Source of the DNA: Paenibacillus ginsengarvi
GTDB lineage: Bacteria; Bacillota; Bacilli; Paenibacillales; NBRC-103111
Reading direction: 5' to 3'
DNA: 64,000 bases
Assembly (NCBI RefSeq): GCF_003626695.1
Contig: NZ_RBAH01000021.1
Span: 62,001 to 126,000, forward strand
Shown here: piece by piece, positions 1 through 8,636 of the stretch
How positions within the stretch are numbered: the first letter of the stretch is position 1
How the letters are laid out: each line of letters opens with the position of its first letter
The notes under the pieces: model-generated
Databases searched by the model: none
Told to the model about the DNA's origin: nothing
What the model saw: the letters and a program-made list of their open reading frames with translations, nothing else
Translations under genes and position numbers: made by a program

Positions 1-776
1 TCGAAATTAGCCGCGACGCCGGGTACGATGCCGTCGAGCTGAACGTTTACCCGACTGGGCACACGGCAGGCTTCACGCTGGAGACGACACCGGCCGAGGC
101 GGATGCGATCGCGAAGCTGGCCGCCGACTACGGTCTGCAATTGCGAAGCGTGTCCACCGGCCTGATGGGCCGCAACCCGCTCTCTTCACCGGACCCGGCC
201 GTCCGCGAGCAAGGCAGAGCCGTCGTAACGAAGCAGCTCGAAATCTGCGAACGAATCGGAGCCGATACGGCGCTGGTCGTGCCTGGCGTCGTGAATGCCA
301 CCTCTTCGTACGACACTTGCTACGAGAACAGCCGGGCCGAACTGGAGAAACTGGTCCCAGAGGCGGAGAAACGCGGCGTCAAAATCGGCATCGAAAACGT
401 ATGGAACAAGTTTTTGCTGTCCCCGCTCGAGATGAAGCGGTATGTCGACGAGCTGAACTCGCCCAATCTCGGCGTTTATTTCGACGTCGGCAACATTTTG
501 CTCTACGGCTTCCCGCAGCAATGGATCCGCATTCTCGGCAGCCGCATTTTCAAAGTGCACGTCAAGGACTTTAAGGCGACTGTCGGCAACTACGGCGGCT
601 TCGTTCCGCTGATGGCCGGCGAAGTGAATTGGACGGAAGTCGTCGCCGCGCTGAATGAGATCGGTTACACCGACACGCTCACCGCCGAGATCGGCATTTA
701 CGGCTCGAATCCTTATCAGGCGGTATACGATACGGCCCGGCAATTAAACGCCATCATTACCGGCACTGCCGGCTAA
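1..776 (+). CDS. Sugar phosphate isomerase/epimerase, 3' part
   Basis: The frame is open from base 3 of the window and ends at TAA, so the gene begins upstream and about 257 C-terminal residues are visible. The protein has the look of an AP endonuclease family 2 TIM barrel (xylose isomerase-like): alternating strand/helix pattern, GIENVWNKF, YFDVGN and HVKDF segments that carry the metal ligands (Glu, Asp, His, Glu) of this family. Such proteins isomerise or epimerise free or phosphorylated sugars in the cytoplasm, often beside Gfo/Idh/MocA dehydrogenases. The substrate cannot be told from sequence. It is followed directly by a hairpin terminator and faces the DUF554 gene. Confidence 0.85.
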   Translation, partial: EISRDAGYDAVELNVYPTGHTAGFTLETTPAEADAIAKLAADYGLQLRSVSTGLMGRNPLSSPDPAVREQGRAVVTKQLEICERIGADTALVVPGVVNATSSYDTCYENSRAELEKLVPEAEKRGVKIGIENVWNKFLLSPLEMKRYVDELNSPNLGVYFDVGNILLYGFPQQWIRILGSRIFKVHVKDFKATVGNYGGFVPLMAGEVNWTEVVAALNEIGYTDTLTAEIGIYGSNPYQAVYDTARQLNAIITGTAG

Positions 777-788
777 AACAGCGGTTTG

Positions 789-834
789 AAAAAACAAGGA
801 GCCAAGCGGCATTCTCGCTTAGCTCCTTGTTTTT
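789..834. terminator. Bidirectional rho-independent terminator
   Basis: A 17-base stem (791-807 with 818-834) has A-rich sequence on its left and T-rich on its right, so it can stop the isomerase gene on + and the DUF554 gene on -. Confidence 0.8.
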
Positions 835-851
835 CGCTATCCGTACACACC

Positions 852-1556
852 CTAATGCATAAGGCGCATAACCGCCATAATCGCCGCCATTATGACCACG
901 GACGGCAGCATAGCCGCCACCCCGATTTTTTTGATCTCGAGCAGATTGATGCCGACCCCGATAATAAGCACGCCGCCCACGGCGGATATTTCCTGCGTCA
1001 TCTGCGCGATCGCCTCGGCGCTGAACAGGGAAGCGAGCAGCGCGGCAAGCAGCGCAATGGCTCCCTGATAGACGAGAACCGGTATAGCCGAGAACGCCAC
1101 GCCGACTCCGAGCGCCGATGCAAAGAGGATCGACAGAAAACCGTCCATCAGCGACTTGGCGTACAAAATCGTATGATCGTGGCGGATGCCGCTGTCGATC
1201 GACCCGAGAATCGCCATCGCCCCGATGCAATACACAAGCGTAGCGGTGACGAACGCTTTGCCCACCTTGCCCTCTCCCCGCACCGCCACTTTGCTTTCCA
1301 GCCATTCGCCAAGCCGCTCCAGCCTGCCCTCGAGTCTGAGCAGCTCGCCTGCGATGCCGCCGATGACCAGACTAACGACCATAGCCAAATATTGCTCCGA
1401 CTTCAGTGCCATCGTAAGCCCGAGCACACAAAGCGCCAGCCCCATCCCCTGCGTCGCGATCGTCCGCAAATTGGCGTGAAGACGCGGCAGAAGCAGGCCG
1501 GCGAACGTCCCCGCCGCGATAGCGGCGGCGTTTACAATTGCTCCCCATAACACCAT
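852..1556 (-). CDS. DUF554 family membrane protein
   Basis: A 234-residue polytopic protein, the usual length for the DUF554 family (YdfK/YqgA type). It opens with a glycine/alanine-rich hydrophobic stretch (GAIVNAAAIAAGTFAGLLL) and has a conserved acidic loop after the third hydrophobic segment (GELLRLEGRLERLGEWLESKV). Six or seven membrane spans are likely. The family is thought to be transport-related but has no firm function. It is monocistronic, converging on the isomerase gene, with a terminator between them. Confidence 0.85.
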   Translation of the reverse strand: MVLWGAIVNAAAIAAGTFAGLLLPRLHANLRTIATQGMGLALCVLGLTMALKSEQYLAMVVSLVIGGIAGELLRLEGRLERLGEWLESKVAVRGEGKVGKAFVTATLVYCIGAMAILGSIDSGIRHDHTILYAKSLMDGFLSILFASALGVGVAFSAIPVLVYQGAIALLAALLASLFSAEAIAQMTQEISAVGGVLIIGVGINLLEIKKIGVAAMLPSVVIMAAIMAVMRLMH

Positions 1557-1697
1557 AAACGATGCATTCCCCTAACTGAGCCTGTATGAAAAAACTACTA
1601 TTCAAAACTGTTGCAAGCGATCCTACCTTATTGTACATCGGCCCGTCCGAATGTAAAGGGCGGAATTGCACGGCGGTCACAGGCAAAGATTGCCTTT

Positions 1698-1740
1698 CTT
1701 AAGGTTATATTAAGGTCTCCTTTCTACAATAGACAAATAG
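1698..1740 (+). promoter_or_regulatory. Promoter with PmrA-like direct repeat
   Basis: CTTAAG-N5-ATTAAG (1698-1714) is a direct repeat with an 11-base period, the geometry bound by OmpR-family response regulators. A -10-like TACAAT lies at 1735-1740 with no good -35 hexamer, as expected for an activator-dependent promoter. It precedes the LTA-synthase-like gene. Confidence 0.45.
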
Positions 1741-1776
1741 GCTTCAGGCTTTTCGGAAAGGAGACTTGGATTACTG

Positions 1777-3735
1777 ATGTTCGATCTATATTTACTGCGA
1801 AGACGGATGACGCACCGTCTTACGGGGAAACGTACAACCAAATACGCTATCATTACGGCCGCTCTGGTCTTGTACCCTATTATGCTCGCGTATGGCGTGG
1901 AAACGATCTCGCGCGGCTCCTTCGCGGATGCGTGGACGTGGATCGCCTCCAGTCCCGCTTTATTCGCGCTTAATGCGCTGTTGTACGCATTCCTTTTCCT
2001 TCTTGTGTATTGTGTGTTCGGATCCTTACTTCCATCGGCCGGAATGTCGATGGCGATCCTGTTTATCGCCGCGCTTATTACTTATTTCAAGACAAAACTG
2101 ATCGGCCAGCCCTTCTACCCGTGGGATATTTTCCTTCGCAAAGAAGGCACTAACATTATTCCGATCGTCACGAGCCGCACCGTTGTCATCCGGGTGGCGG
2201 TCGTCGCCGCCATTGTCGCGGCCGTGTTCCTGCTCAGGCTGCTGCTCCCCCGGTTCCGCCTTCCCGTATGGAGCCGGATCGCGTTAGGCGTTCTGTCGAT
2301 CGCGGCGTTATACGGAATGGCGGAACGCTCGCCTATGGCCCAGCGTTTGTTCGACCGGGCCGGCGTCGGCGAGATCGTCTGGAACCAGCAGCTAAACTAT
2401 GGCAGCAACGGATTCGGCATCGCCTTCACGCTTAATATCCAGAATGCGGTCGTGTCGAAGCCGCCGGGTTATTCGGACGCGTCGATCGCTACTGTGGCGC
2501 AGCAAATTACCGATTATCGGGACCGCATCCCGGCCAAAAGCGCTGATAAACAGCCAAACGTCATCTTCATTATGAACGAGGCGTTCTGGGACCCTACACT
2601 GCTGCCCGGAGTCACGTTCAGCGAAGATCCGGTGCCGACCGTCCATAGGCTGCAGCAGGACTCTACGTCAGGCTATCTGCTCTCCTCCCAGTTCGGCGGG
2701 GGCACGAGTAATGTGGAATTCGAGGTGCTGACCGGCAATTCCATGAGCTTTTTGCCCAGCGGTTCGGTTCCGTACCAGCAATATATTCGTCAGCCGGTTC
2801 CGTCGCTGGCCAGCTATTTTGGTTCAATGGGTTATAAAAGCATGGGCATCCACTCGTACGACGGCTGGTTTTGGAACCGGGATACGGTGTACAAGTGGCT
2901 AGGCTTCGAAAGCTTCAAGAGCAAGGAGTATTTCACCGATCCTGAAATCAATGGAGCGTTTATCTCCGACGACGAAGTATCGCGCAGCATTATTCAAGCG
3001 GTCGACGAATCGGAACGCCCGATGTTCATCTACGCGATCACGATGCAGAACCACGGTCCGTACGACGATAACCGTTATGGCGTCAACGATATTTCCGTGA
3101 GCGGCGATTTGACGCCCGATGCCAGAAACATCCTCGAAACGTACACGCAGGGGGCCCGCGACGCCGATCGAAGCCTGCAACTGCTGATCGATCATTTCGA
3201 GCAATCCGACGAACCGACGATGATCGTGTTTTACGGCGATCATCTGCCGATGCTTGGGCTTGATTACGACGTTTACAAACAAGGCGGCTTCATTAGCACG
3301 GGTGACTCGAACCAATGGACGCTTGACGAAATGAAGAGCATGCACAGCGTTCCTTTCGTCACCTGGTCGAACTTTGCGCTCCCGGCGGAGCAAATCCCGA
3401 TTTTGAGCGACTCGTTTCTCGGCGGTTATATACTCGACCGGCTGGACCTGGATCTTCCCGCCAACTTCGCGTTCGGTTATAACGTTTCGCAGCAAATTCC
3501 GGGACTTATGTCCGGCCTCGTCGTAGATAGCGAATCGAATCTGAGCAGAACCGTGCCGGAAGCGGTACAGCCGCTTATCGATCAATACCGCGATTTGCAG
3601 TACGATCTGCTGTTCGGCAAACGTCTTCTCGCCGGCTACGTGGATGCCGATTATTTGAACCAGATCGAGAGATCCGATTACAATGAAGAGTTCAAAGCGC
3701 CGAAGGACCCTGCCCCGGTAGACGAATCGGCGTGA
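1777..3735 (+). CDS. LTA synthase family protein (membrane sulfatase-fold phosphotransferase)
   Basis: 652 residues: about five N-terminal membrane spans (residues 20-190) followed by an extracellular sulfatase-fold domain. The LtaS-type active site is visible: Glu268 in IMNEAF, the nucleophile Thr310 in GGGTSNVE, and Asp488-His489 in YGDHLP, which bind manganese and phosphate. The family moves glycerol-phosphate from phosphatidylglycerol onto polymers or glycolipids outside the membrane. The linker of PNVIFIMNEAFWD type is closer to LtaS-like paralogues of Bacillales than to arylsulfatases. A possible response-regulator box upstream hints at envelope-stress control. Whether it polymerises LTA, primes it, or modifies another glycolipid is not decided by sequence. 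Confidence 0.9.
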   Translation: MFDLYLLRRRMTHRLTGKRTTKYAIITAALVLYPIMLAYGVETISRGSFADAWTWIASSPALFALNALLYAFLFLLVYCVFGSLLPSAGMSMAILFIAALITYFKTKLIGQPFYPWDIFLRKEGTNIIPIVTSRTVVIRVAVVAAIVAAVFLLRLLLPRFRLPVWSRIALGVLSIAALYGMAERSPMAQRLFDRAGVGEIVWNQQLNYGSNGFGIAFTLNIQNAVVSKPPGYSDASIATVAQQITDYRDRIPAKSADKQPNVIFIMNEAFWDPTLLPGVTFSEDPVPTVHRLQQDSTSGYLLSSQFGGGTSNVEFEVLTGNSMSFLPSGSVPYQQYIRQPVPSLASYFGSMGYKSMGIHSYDGWFWNRDTVYKWLGFESFKSKEYFTDPEINGAFISDDEVSRSIIQAVDESERPMFIYAITMQNHGPYDDNRYGVNDISVSGDLTPDARNILETYTQGARDADRSLQLLIDHFEQSDEPTMIVFYGDHLPMLGLDYDVYKQGGFISTGDSNQWTLDEMKSMHSVPFVTWSNFALPAEQIPILSDSFLGGYILDRLDLDLPANFAFGYNVSQQIPGLMSGLVVDSESNLSRTVPEAVQPLIDQYRDLQYDLLFGKRLLAGYVDADYLNQIERSDYNEEFKAPKDPAPVDESA

Positions 3736-3767
3736 TGGAAAGCGGCGTCCTAAGCTTGAATGGCCAT

Positions 3768-3796
3768 TGTGTTCATAGCCCGGCACAGACTATAAT
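3768..3796 (+). promoter_or_regulatory. Sigma-A-type promoter of yfmM
   Basis: TTGTGT (3768-3773), a 17-base spacer, and a perfect TATAAT (3791-3796). The predicted transcript starts near 3803, downstream of the GTG at 3799, so that GTG cannot be the start codon. Confidence 0.75.
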
Positions 3797-3849
3797 AGGT
3801 GAGTGAAAAAACCAGAAAACATTCATTACGATCATGCAAAGGGTGCACA

Positions 3850-5406
3850 ATGAGCATACTAACTGTTAAAAACTTGAGTCATGGGTTCGGCGATCGCGCA
3901 ATTTTCAATGACGTCTCGTTCCGGTTGCTGAAGGGCGAGCATATCGGGCTGATCGGGGCAAACGGCGAAGGCAAATCGACGTTTATGAATATCGTTACCG
4001 GCAAGCTTCAGCCGGATCAAGGCAAGGTGGAATGGGCGAAGCGAGTCCGGGTCGGCTATCTGGACCAGCATGCCGTTCTGCAAAAAGGTATGTCCATCCG
4101 CGACGCGCTCAAAACGGCGTTCGGCTATTTGTTCGGGATGGAAGCGGAAATGAACGGCCTTTACGAAAAAATGGGCGAGGCTACGCCGGAACAGCTCGAG
4201 AAAATGCTAGAGGAAGTAGGGACGATTCAAGATACGCTGACGAATCACGACTTCTACATGATCGATGCCAAGGTTGAGGAGATTGCCCGGGGTCTCGGCC
4301 TGGAGGATATCGGCCTGGAGCGCGACGTTCACGATTTGAGCGGCGGGCAGCGGACGAAGGTGCTGCTCGCCAAGCTGCTGCTCGAGAAGCCGGACATTTT
4401 GCTGCTGGACGAGCCGACCAACTATTTGGACGAGCAGCATATCGAATGGCTGAAGCGGTATTTGAACGAATACGAGAACGCCTTTATTGTGATTTCCCAC
4501 GATATTCCATTCCTGAACAGCGTCATCAACCTGATCTACCATATGGAGAATCAGGAACTGAACCGCTACGTCGGCGACTACAACGTATTCCAGCAGCAGC
4601 ACGAAGCGAAGATGCTTCAACTCGAATCGGCCTACAAAAAGCAGCAGCAGGAAATCGCCGATCTGAAAGATTTCGTCGCCCGCAACAAGGCCCGCGTCTC
4701 GACGCGGAATATGGCGATGTCGCGCCAGAAGAAGCTCGACAAGATGGACGTTATCGAGCTGGCGAAGGAAAAACCGAAGCCGGAGTTTCATTTCAAGGAT
4801 GCGCGCGCATCCGGCAAGCTTGTAGTGGAGACGAAGCAGCTTGTTATCGGCTACGACGAGCCGCTGTCGCGACCGCTCGATCTGCGCGTGGAGCGCGGGC
4901 AGAAGATCGCGCTAGTAGGCTCGAACGGCATCGGCAAAACGACGTTGCTGCGCAGCATTCTCGGCGAAATTGCGCCAATCGGAGGTACGGTCGAGAAAGG
5001 CGAATATTTGTACATCGGCTACTTCGAGCAAGAGATGAAAGGTTCCAACAGCCATACGTGCATCGACGAGGTGTGGAGCGAGTTCCCGTCCATGTCGCAG
5101 TTCGAGGTGCGGGCGGCCTTGGCCAAATGCGGGCTGACGACCAAGCATATCGAAAGCCGCATCGACGTGCTGAGCGGCGGCGAGAAGGCGAAGGTAAGGT
5201 TGTGCAAGCTCATCAACAAGGAAACGAACCTGCTTGTGCTCGACGAGCCTACGAACCATCTGGACGCCGATGCGAAGGACGAGCTGAAGCGGGCGCTGCG
5301 CGCTTACAAAGGAACGATTCTGCTCATCTCCCACGAGCCGGAATTTTACCGCGACGTCGCCACCGAGGTATGGAACTGCGAATCTTGGACGACGAAGCTG
5401 TTATAG
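3850..5406 (+). CDS. yfmM: ABC-F family ATPase, YfmM type
   Basis: 518 residues with two ABC domains in one chain and no membrane spans. Walker A motifs are GANGEGKST and GSNGIGKTT; signatures are LSGGQRTK and LSGGEKAK; Walker B motifs end in LLLDEPTNYLD and VLDEPTNHLD. A charged linker lies between the domains. ABC-F proteins act on the ribosome (translation factors or antibiotic protection), not in transport. The N-terminus MSILTVKNLSHGFGDRAIF and the length agree with Bacillus YfmM as I remember it. ATG 3850 is chosen because the promoter places the transcript start near 3803 and AAAGGGTG lies five bases upstream. No drug phenotype can be inferred. Confidence 0.9.
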   Translation: MSILTVKNLSHGFGDRAIFNDVSFRLLKGEHIGLIGANGEGKSTFMNIVTGKLQPDQGKVEWAKRVRVGYLDQHAVLQKGMSIRDALKTAFGYLFGMEAEMNGLYEKMGEATPEQLEKMLEEVGTIQDTLTNHDFYMIDAKVEEIARGLGLEDIGLERDVHDLSGGQRTKVLLAKLLLEKPDILLLDEPTNYLDEQHIEWLKRYLNEYENAFIVISHDIPFLNSVINLIYHMENQELNRYVGDYNVFQQQHEAKMLQLESAYKKQQQEIADLKDFVARNKARVSTRNMAMSRQKKLDKMDVIELAKEKPKPEFHFKDARASGKLVVETKQLVIGYDEPLSRPLDLRVERGQKIALVGSNGIGKTTLLRSILGEIAPIGGTVEKGEYLYIGYFEQEMKGSNSHTCIDEVWSEFPSMSQFEVRAALAKCGLTTKHIESRIDVLSGGEKAKVRLCKLINKETNLLVLDEPTNHLDADAKDELKRALRAYKGTILLISHEPEFYRDVATEVWNCESWTTKLL

Positions 5407-5416
5407 GAACAAAAAA

Positions 5417-5458
5417 AGACCTCGGTTTCCGCAAATAGCGGAGACTGAGGTATTTTTG
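5417..5458. terminator. Bidirectional terminator
   Basis: 14-base stem (5419-5432 with 5438-5451), A-run before it and T-run after it. It separates yfmM from the convergent siderophore-binding gene. Confidence 0.8.
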
Positions 5459-5475
5459 TTCTGCTGTTGCGAGAG

Positions 5476-6495
5476 TTATTTCCCCATGGCCTGGATAAGC
5501 GTTTCCAGCCCGTATTGCTGACCGATCGGACCCAACCCCATGGCAAGCTCGCCGTTTAACGAGTATACATGGTTGTTCTTCACCGCCTTGAGCGATTTCC
5601 ATACCTCGCTCTTCTGCCACTCTTCCGTCAAGGCCGGCGCTTTGTTCGTGTAATTGAAGAAGCCCAGCACGAGATGATCCGGATTGATAACGCTTAATCC
5701 TTCCAGTGTAAGCTGTCCGTTCGGCGGAATATTTTCCGATATTTTGGGCTACGTCAAGCCCAGTCCGTTATAATATTGCAGCAGCGTGTTCGGCTGCATG
5801 ACGTAAACCGCTTTTTCCCGAACCTGGACGAACAACACCGACTCGCCCTGTTTCGGAGCGAGCTTTTGCTTGCCCGCCTTCTGTATGTCCTCCATTTTTG
5901 CGATCAATTGTTCCCCGTTCTTCTCTTGTCCCAGCACACTGCCGATCAGCTTTACGACTTTCGGCCATTCCGTCCGTGTATTGATCGCTTCCTCGTCAAG
6001 CCAGACCGTCTGGGCGATTTGCTCCAACTGCTGCTTGATCGCCTCATTCGTTTTGCTGCCCGCAATAATCAGATCCGGACCGAAGCTCAACAGCGCCTCC
6101 AGATTGACCTTCGTCCCTTCGCCGACAATTTTGAATTCCTTGAACTTACTGACATACGGCTTGAGCTGCTCGGATTCCAGTACCGAGTTGGCCGCGGCGA
6201 AAGGAAGCGTAACGCCCACAGACGGCAAATCGTAAGGCATAATCATTTCTACCAGCTGCCAGGAAGCCAGCGCGACCTTCTGAGGCCGCTTCTCTATCGT
6301 AACGCTGCCTCCGGCGCTTTCCACCTTGCGAGGAAAGGCATCATCCTTCTTCGCGGCCTCCTTCGCCTGCCCCGAGGTTCCCCCGCTTCCCATTGTCGTA
6401 TCGTTCTGCTTCTGTGCTTCCTGATCGGATGAGCACGCAGCCACCAGCATAATCATCATGATCCATACAAGCATTCCGGTCCATTTCCGCCTCAT
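5476..6495 (-). pseudogene. Iron-siderophore binding lipoprotein gene with in-frame TAG
   Basis: One continuous frame encodes a FhuD/FeuA-type binding protein of about 339 residues, interrupted only by a TAG at 5749-5751. The N-terminus has a lipoprotein signal (MLVWIMMIMLVAAC). Recognisable family segments include PQKVALASWQLVEMI, FGPDLIIAGS and, after the stop, NPDHLVLGFF. The frame does not shift, so a single change such as CAG to TAG explains the break. The last 91 codons lie beyond it, removing most of the C-terminal lobe. ATG 6495 is preferred because AGGAGAGGG lies just upstream and the signal peptide then starts properly. A Fur box lies upstream. No permease genes follow, so it would have used a shared transporter. 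Confidence 0.8.
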
Positions 6496-6536
6496 GTTCC
6501 CTCTCCTGCCCCCTCTGCTCCCAAAAAGCTCAATAA

Positions 6537-6551
6537 TGATAACCATTCTCA
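6537..6551 (-). promoter_or_regulatory. Fur box
   Basis: TGATAACCATTCTCA is a 7-1-7 inverted repeat close to the Bacillus Fur consensus TGATAATNATTATCA. It lies about 40 bases before the binding-protein start, predicting iron repression. Confidence 0.75.
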
Positions 6552-6675
6552 TTATCGATATTAGCGCACAGAAGCCCGAAATGGGAATGGCATATTTGCT
6601 GCAATTTTGATGTGAATAACGCGGTAACGGTTTCGCCGCCGGCGAGCCTTCTCGGCTGAGGCACTACAGAAACGA

Positions 6676-7497
6676 TCAGTTCGATCGGCCCGCCGTTTTC
6701 AGCTCGCTCGGCGACACTCCCCTGTATTTCTTGAATATTTTGCTGAATTGATACGGATCGCTGTAGCCTACGCTTTTCCCGATTTCCCGGATCGACGCGT
6801 TTGTCGTCAGCAGCAGCTTCTCCGCCAGATGAATCCGATGCCGTATAATATAATGAATCGGGCTTACTCCGGCCACCTTATAGAACAGTTCGGCAAAATA
6901 TTTCGGACTCATCCCGCAGCGGCTGGCCAAGCTGAACAAGGAATGCGTTTCCTGGATATGAAGATGAATGTAGGCGATCGTTTCTTCGATCAGATCCCGG
7001 TGCTCCCCCGCCTGCAGCTTCCGGGAAGCGAGCCGTATTTCGTTGAGGAACTGGTAAAACAGGGCTTTGAGCTGCAGCTCGGACTGGATGTCTCCCCGCT
7101 CCGCCGTCTCGCACATTTGATCCAGCAGGGCATACAAATGCGGGCACTCCCCAATCTCGAGCCGGTAATGCTTGTAAGCCTCCTTGCCCTGCCAGCCGGG
7201 AGGGAAATACCCCGTATATAACACTCGGTAACATTCGAAGGTTTCGTCTCCTATATTGCAGGCATGAACCCGCATATCGGCAGAGCCGTGAACGACGGTA
7301 CCCGGCGCCATCTCATAAGTAATCTGGTCAAGCGTATGCTTGCCATGCCCGCGCTTCGTAATCGTAAAGGACGGGGTTGCGCTCACATAAGTGGTGGACA
7401 AGGCGTTCGGTCCTATAACAAAATGGGCGATCGGACCGACCTGGAAGCTGTAGTCGGCCCACATTTTCGAAAGCACGTTCCAATCCAAAACCGTCAT
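6676..7497 (-). CDS. AraC-family regulator of iron-siderophore locus
   Basis: 273 residues: an N-terminal cupin-like sensing domain (about 20-150) and a C-terminal double helix-turn-helix (about 165-268) with the AraC signature around IREIGKSVGYSDPYQFSKIFKKYRG. A Fur box sits 44 bases upstream, and the next gene on the same strand is a siderophore-binding lipoprotein. By analogy with Btr and similar regulators it probably activates the uptake gene when loaded siderophore is present. The same order (Fur box, AraC, Fur box, lipoprotein) recurs at 40099-42159. The start ATG 7497 has AAAGGCGG about ten bases upstream. Confidence 0.88.
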   Translation of the reverse strand: MTVLDWNVLSKMWADYSFQVGPIAHFVIGPNALSTTYVSATPSFTITKRGHGKHTLDQITYEMAPGTVVHGSADMRVHACNIGDETFECYRVLYTGYFPPGWQGKEAYKHYRLEIGECPHLYALLDQMCETAERGDIQSELQLKALFYQFLNEIRLASRKLQAGEHRDLIEETIAYIHLHIQETHSLFSLASRCGMSPKYFAELFYKVAGVSPIHYIIRHRIHLAEKLLLTTNASIREIGKSVGYSDPYQFSKIFKKYRGVSPSELKTAGRSN

Positions 7498-7540
7498 TCC
7501 ATACGCCGCCTTTCATCAGCCTCGTTACTTCAATTATAAA

Positions 7541-7555
7541 TGATAACAATTCTCA
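7541..7555 (-). promoter_or_regulatory. Fur box
   Basis: TGATAACAATTCTCA, nearly identical to the box at 6537, 44 bases upstream of the AraC start. Confidence 0.75.
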
Positions 7556-7641
7556 TTCAAAGACAAACAGGAGGTCATCGCGAAAAAAACGAGTCCTTTT
7601 TTTGGCAAAAGCGAGCAGCTTCGCCAGAAACTCCGCTTTTC

Positions 7642-7685
7642 GAAAAAAAGACCTCAGCCTCCGCTTTGCAGCGGAATTTGAGGTC
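7642..7685 (-). terminator. Rho-independent terminator of the sigma factor gene
   Basis: Read on -, a 15-base stem (7685-7671 with 7664-7650) is followed by seven T residues. It lies about 160 bases beyond the sigma gene stop. The rest of 7686-7846 has no gene. Confidence 0.7.
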
Positions 7686-7739
7686 CCCTCTTTTGAATGT
7701 TTGGCAGGCTTCCATTTTGTGTGCGAAGCAGAGACTGGG

Positions 7740-7760
7740 AGCGGAAGTGAAAGTTCCGCT
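7740..7760. repeat. Single AGCGGAA/TTCCGCT hairpin
   Basis: A 7-base perfect inverted repeat with a 7-base loop. It is the same hairpin type as the four-unit arrays at 27310 and 63213, but solitary. Confidence 0.5.
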
Positions 7761-7846
7761 AAGCCGCCGTCGCTCATCACTGAATTACGTCGATAGACGT
7801 TTTCTTTTATAGGTGCGGATCTTCCTTGGATGCGCTATGGGCCGGG

Positions 7847-8494
7847 CTATGCTCGAGCCGGCATGCCGCCGCCGCCGCTCCAATCGAGCTGGAACAGCAT
7901 GCCGAAGGCGATCATCATAACGCTGACGGTTAGCGTCATGCCCCACTTCTTGCGCAGCTGTTCCCTGCCGCGGTACAGGCGGGTTTTGACCGTAGTAACC
8001 GGCAAGCCGAGCACTTCGCTGATTTCCTCCAAAGTAAGCTCATTCAAATAATACAGCGTGACGATCGTTTTGTATTTGACCGAAAGCTTGTCGATCACCT
8101 TCAGCAGCTGATCCTGAAATTCGCTCAGCAGCACCCGATTTTCGGGACTGATCTCGTCGCTGGTCAGCTTGTCGTAATAAATGACTTCCTTATCGTCGTT
8201 GTACCCGGTATCGAGAGAACGCACGTCTTTCTTTTTGCGCAGCAGATCGATGCACAAGTTTTTGCCGATCCGGAATATCCAGGTCGAAAACTTCTGCTTC
8301 TCGTCATACTGATTGAGGTTCAAATAAACCCGCATGATCGTCTCTTGAACGATGTCCTCGGAGTCGTGCTGGTTATGCAGCATCCGGTACGCAAGCCGGT
8401 GCAGCTTATCCCGGTACATCTGAATCAGTTCCATAAAAGCAGCGGAATCTCCGGTGCGCGACAGCTGAACGAGCGTAACTTCCGTAGCATTCAT
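7847..8494 (-). CDS. ECF RNA polymerase sigma factor, SigW-like, with hydrophobic C-terminal tail
   Basis: 215 residues. Region 2 (about 25-95) contains AYRMLHNQHDSEDIVQETIMRVYLN-type sequence, and region 4 (about 130-185) has LTLEEISEVLGLPVTTVKTRLYRGREQLRKK. Domain and motif order match SigW-type ECF factors. Unusually, the protein continues for about 30 residues past region 4 with a hydrophobic segment (MTLTVSVMMIAFGMLFQL) and a glycine-rich end. No anti-sigma gene follows; a terminator does. The tail could tether the factor to the membrane, or be the remnant of a fused anti-sigma factor. GGGGGA lies before ATG 8494. The stress signal and target genes are unknown. Confidence 0.88.
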   Translation of the reverse strand: MNATEVTLVQLSRTGDSAAFMELIQMYRDKLHRLAYRMLHNQHDSEDIVQETIMRVYLNLNQYDEKQKFSTWIFRIGKNLCIDLLRKKKDVRSLDTGYNDDKEVIYYDKLTSDEISPENRVLLSEFQDQLLKVIDKLSVKYKTIVTLYYLNELTLEEISEVLGLPVTTVKTRLYRGREQLRKKWGMTLTVSVMMIAFGMLFQLDWSGGGGMPARA

Positions 8495-8636
8495 GACGCT
8501 TCCCCCTTAAATCGAAAGCCGATTCAACCCTATACCCAGTATACCACAACCTTTACGGTTTCTTAAAATCATTCCAAACACTTTTTGAAGGCGCTTACTA
8601 ACCTCCATCGCCCTAAGTGCGGAAACACACAGCCGG

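Noticed and set aside
3799..3849. GTG 3799 as the yfmM start
   Set aside because: The TATAAT at 3791-3796 places transcription start beyond it, and the added 17 residues are not family-like.
5476..5670. A separate small gene
   Set aside because: It is in the same frame as the lipoprotein gene and encodes its C-terminus; only the TAG separates them.
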